A stretch of DNA of 64,000 nucleotides from Scylla paramamosain (Eukaryota > Arthropoda > Malacostraca > Decapoda > Portunidae). The stretch is from positions 3,651,001 through 3,715,000 of the forward strand of contig NC_087163.1 of assembly GCF_035594125.1 (NCBI RefSeq), written 5' to 3'. Of the stretch, positions 45,690 to 64,000 are shown piece by piece; within the stretch, counting starts at the first letter, position 1, and every line of letters begins with the position of its first letter. Below the pieces are notes generated by a model, which searched no databases, was not told where the DNA came from, and saw only the letters and a list, made by a program, of their open reading frames with translations. Made by a program: the position numbers and the translations under genes.

Positions 45690-48600
45690 AGTGTCTCAGG
45701 TCACCTCTGGAATAGAGAAAATTAATTAAAGGTGCATATTCTTTGACTTGAAAAAAATATATAGAGAAAGGTTATTTGTATGGTCACAGTAGAACAGCTT
45801 CTAAGACTATTTAGTCAGCACTCCTACTGATTAGCTGACTGTGTAAGTATTAACTACTTTTTAAAAAGAAGTTAAAGAGTGAGCTGGTTGCCATAGTATC
45901 CATCTTGCAAGGTATATCCAGATAGTGGTCTGCTTCAACTGAAGCACTTAAATCAAAACATCACTCTGGACCATTGACTACATCCATTGCTGGGCCAACA
46001 GGTCTTACAACTAAGACTAGAGGATTCGACTGAAAACTTGCATGAGTACCTAGCTAATAAATTTGGTGTGATTGACGGCACGGAGAAACTGAGATCAGTT
46101 TTATTACATCCTCAGGACAGAAGTGACAAGTTGAAGGGAACTCCTTTCCGGGATGAAAACAGAAGTTTGAGCCTCAAGGTCTCTGAATAGGCCACATTAT
46201 TCTCCTGTGCTCACTCTACTTCATAATGCCTGTGGAAACGTGATGAACCAAACACTTTCAGTGCCTGAGGAATCTGCAAAATCAAGAGGAAATTGTAGTC
46301 GGAGTCATCAGTGACACAAAATAATTTGGAAGAGAGGGGCCTGAATAGATGAATATTGCAATAGAGGAAATGGTTAAGATAACAAGGAAATCCCAAAATG
46401 TGTCAGCACATCTGGTGCTGATAGATTAACATCTGTTGAATAATAAGGATAGAAAACTATGTATATGAACGTATATTCTTCAGTGAGTGAGGTTGGAAAG
46501 GAGAGACAGGTGCTTGGTGAGTGGTGACATGTTTACAGTACAGAAATAAACAAAAATAAGGATTAATATAACCTTGACATAATGTTCCTACCCTCCACAC
46601 GTCACCCCTGGTCAGTCAGTGGGTCTAGGCATGGGGACCCGTGGAGTGATGGATGCTCTCACCGCAATTCAATACTACTCAAAGTAACAAAGGCAAAAAC
46701 AGTAATTATAGCAAAAACTTCTGAAATACTGTGCTAGGTAACGCATTCTGATTAGTTATGAAATTTTCTATTATGCACTTCTGATTAATGCAAGACAGAG
46801 ATGTAGTTGTAGATCTTTGTGTGTGTATGAGGTGTGGGAAAACCCACCTTAGTAAGTGTGAATGAGTTGAACAAAGGATTAAAAAATATTCAGCCAAGCG
46901 ATTCTCCTGATGATGATGATGGTTGTTAGGAATGGAAGAATGGTACGTCTTTATTACGGCTTTCTTTAATTGTTTATTTGTTTGTATATTGAATTTGAAT
47001 GAAATTATCTTATAATGCATCGTTAACAGAAGAGAACAAGAGAGGGGCAATTTGGATTTCCCCCTAAATATGAGACATGCAATATAAATATTTTAAAAAA
47101 TGATTGTGCTTATTAAATTAGGTTGTAGATGGAATTCATGTCTGTTATTGAACATGATGCAATGGTGTTTAGTCGCACAATTATTCATCAAACTAGCAAC
47201 ACATGTCAGTTGAATATTTTAATTCAATTTTGAACTTTTTTTTTTTTTTACTTAATGTATGAAATCAACAGAGTTTTTAATAACCTCTGTAAACATTATT
47301 CCCTGATTTTTAATTTCATGTGTTTTTTTCATAAAAATGTTGACACATAAACGTTCATTATGTAAATAAAGTTTCAGTACACGGTTCAAGACGGCCGTTG
47401 AGTCTGTTGTCTGGAATGCCTGAATGTTTACGTGAATATTTTAAATCTGTCTCAAAGTATTCTGATTTTTGGAGCGAGACACGACATTTCAAGTCAAGTG
47501 TTCAGTATATATGAATCAGTGACTTGAGTTGAGGTGATCGACATGTGACAAGCAACATTAATAGGTAAGGGAGCATGCAAACAACAGTGGTGAAGTGGTG
47601 GGGTGCAGCAGGCAATGGTGGCGACCTTACTGGATGGTCTCCACTGAAGCTTAGGAGCTTTTTGGTCAAAATAAAAAAGTAAAAGTAAGGCAAAGAGATC
47701 TCTATACGCGCTGGGATAGTGAGACACACCATGGTACCAGTGAAATTAATGAGTAGGACTGACTTCATTGAGAAAGTAAGACACTTATAGGCTGCATTTA
47801 TTAACTGCATTAAGAAATGGCAGTTCATGCAATTAGCAGCGAACAGTTGCTGGCCACATTAAACATTGGTGGCTCTCTACATTATTATTATTTTTTTATT
47901 TTTCATACCTATCATGTACGTCAGCCTGACCTACATATTTCCATCATGAGCAACATGCCATTGAGATACCAAGCAAATAACTGCCCCTCCTTACCCAGTG
48001 ATATTTGGTGATATATAACTGACTGGACCACAAGGCTCCCCATAGCCAGTCTTGCCTTAGCTTGTGTTTCCATGTCCTGCCACGGCATTGCATCTCAGGG
48101 CAGTGATCATCACAGCCTCACTTTCTGGTGTTTCAAAGCAAGGCAACTCATTGGTAGCAATCAGGCCCATGGCATGTGCTGATTGGTGAAGCATGATGCT
48201 GCCTGCCTCACCATTCATTGTGATGGGTGAAATTTTACTAAGGGCTTTTAATTTATCCTAATCCCACAGCAGGTGTCTGCCCCCTTGACTCAGTCATTAA
48301 GTAAGTATCAACACACTAGTGCTAACAGGGAGGTTATGTTTTCTTTGAAACTCAAATAAACTAAACTAACTTGTAAATCTGTGGTGTGCCTTGCCAGCAG
48401 GGAAAGCAGCAATGATGACACCATTGCACTTGACCAGTCAGAACATGTGCCAGAATAAGTCATGTTATGTTAGCATACATATTATCACTCCCTCCCTCTC
48501 CTCTCAAGAGTCATGCTCATTGCCACTTGATTTGAAAATGAAAGTTGACCAATGGGGCAGCAGCAAGGCATCAGGGGAGGTCCAGTATAAAAGATCTGAA

Positions 48601-48903
48601 TCAGGCATGTCATGGGTGCTGTCTGTCAAGAGAGGTTGTCATATCTTGAGGTGACTTGCATCCTCTAAATTTTGCCAAGATTTGTATGGGAATATTTCTC
48701 TATTCTTATGGGAAAGCATTATTAGAGTGCAATGTATTTGATGCCATTGTTAATGAATTAACAAATTAAAATGTGTCATATTTTGGTAAGCAGCATCCTC
48801 AAGAAAATATATCCTTATCTATTTCATGTTATAAATATTGCCATTCTAGGTAATATGAATGTTTGATTGGATTGGTAGTTTTAATATTTAGCCAAAATTT
48901 TAG
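45690..48903. other. divergent spacer between TSNAX and the CEP350-like gene
   Basis: Expected to contain both 5' ends, but no core promoter motif was distinct enough to call. A coding-like, frameshifted stretch lies at 46013-46315. The rest (46320-48900) shows no supportable exon. It is conspicuously free of microsatellites compared with its surroundings. Confidence 0.55.
46013..46315 (+). pseudogene. coding-like stretch of unknown identity with one frame change
   Basis: After an acceptor-like ccaacag, one frame reads LEDSTENLHEYLANKFGVID and GTPFRDENRSLSL up to about 46180. The next frame then continues RPHYSPVLTLLHNACGNVMN and PEESAKSRGNCSRSHQ to about 46315. Amino-acid composition looks like real protein, and the switch occurs at one point (about 46180). 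It might be a 5' exon of the CEP350-like gene with an indel, or a relic of something else. No family was recognised. Confidence 0.25.
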
Positions 48904-63369
<14,466 letters not shown>

Positions 63370-63487
63370 GTAAGCAAAATTATTACATAAATTCACTATC
63401 AGTTTGATGGAATATTTTCTTCATGGGAATGAGGAAATGTACTTATTTCATCTTAATTAGACTGGCATTAAAATACATTGTGTGTAG

Positions 63488-63548
<61 letters not shown>

Positions 63549-64000
63549 ACAAGTTTTGCATCTTACAATATTTTTTAACCATAGTGTTAAATGGATTTCA
63601 CTAATAACCAAGAGATCAGGAAACTTAAATTCCTGGCCAGGTGAAGATAATTTAGATTAGTCTTTTCATGTTGAAATTCCTGTTCACCTTCCAGACAGTA
63701 TGTGCAACTTAAAATGATGAAGGTGTGCCGTCATATTTTAGCAGTGCTCTCTTTATGCATGCATTTGTGTGCACACACACACTAGGAAATATTAGAAATT
63801 TTCCATGTTGTACTGCAAGAAGATAAAAAAAAAAGGTCTTTTGAGATTTGAGATGAAATGAACTCATCTCTCAAAGAAAGTAGTTTTTTCCTACCTTTAT
63901 TTTTTGAGGCTGCTCTGTTTTATGGCAAGAGATGGTGCAGTTCTTTACTTCTGTGTGATTGAAAAGTGAGGATCTTTACAACATTTTCAATCTTGCATTC
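63370..64000 (+). other. CEP350-like intron, continuing past the window
   Basis: The donor AGCAG|GTAAGC is followed by AT-rich sequence with a 57-bp GA array (63491-63547). No stop codon or acceptor for the next exon is evident. Confidence 0.6.
63491..63547. repeat. (GA)n microsatellite
   Basis: About 28 GA units. Confidence 0.95.

Noticed and set aside
47494..48654. Several open frames between TSNAX and the CEP350-like gene
   Set aside because: No splice-compatible structure or protein-like motifs; likely chance.

Overview
This window is animal nuclear DNA, almost certainly from an arthropod and most likely a decapod crustacean. The evidence is split genes with canonical GT-AG introns, an extreme density of long dinucleotide and trinucleotide microsatellites (TA, CT/GA, GT/CA, TTA, TTTA, GATA), and relics of jockey-like and CR1-like non-LTR retrotransposons and short TIR elements. 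The species cannot be named from the sequence alone.

Layout. (1) 4408-19075, plus strand: the last nine exons of glutathione synthetase (GSS), intact. They cover about the last 356 residues. The first ~115 codons were not found in 1-4407 and probably lie upstream. Its introns hold an 809-bp TIR element, an antisense jockey-like retrotransposon and another reverse transcriptase relic. (2) 19076-23598: convergent intergenic DNA with a tRNA-like SINE, a truncated CR1-like element and long CT and GT arrays. (3) 23599-30309, minus strand: ten exons of a GPI-type alkaline phosphatase. Exons 1-4 and 6 are clean, but exons 5, 7, 8, 9 and 10 each carry a length change that breaks the frame. This is a pseudogene or a local assembly problem. 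(4) 30310-44233: about 14 kb with no convincing host gene. It holds microsatellites, a 23-bp minisatellite, a dispersed repeat seen four times, a piggyBac-type MITE, a retrotransposon C-terminal fragment and tRNA-like repeats. (5) 44234-45689, minus strand: complete three-exon translin-associated factor X (TSNAX). (6) 45690-48903: a gap between divergent genes, containing one coding-like but frameshifted stretch. (7) 48904-63369 and beyond, plus strand: a very large CEP350-like centrosomal gene. Twelve phase-compatible exons total 9,531 nt (3,177 codons) without a stop, and the gene runs off the window.

The genes do not form a functional cluster: glutathione synthesis, a surface phosphatase, a small-RNA/tRNA-fragment nuclease subunit and a centrosome scaffold. 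The most notable points are the frame-broken alkaline phosphatase beside intact neighbours, microsatellites abutting splice sites, the apparent absence of a CAP-Gly exon where vertebrate CEP350 has one, and several TIR elements with readable termini and target-site duplications. I did not find evidence of a wholly new biological system.
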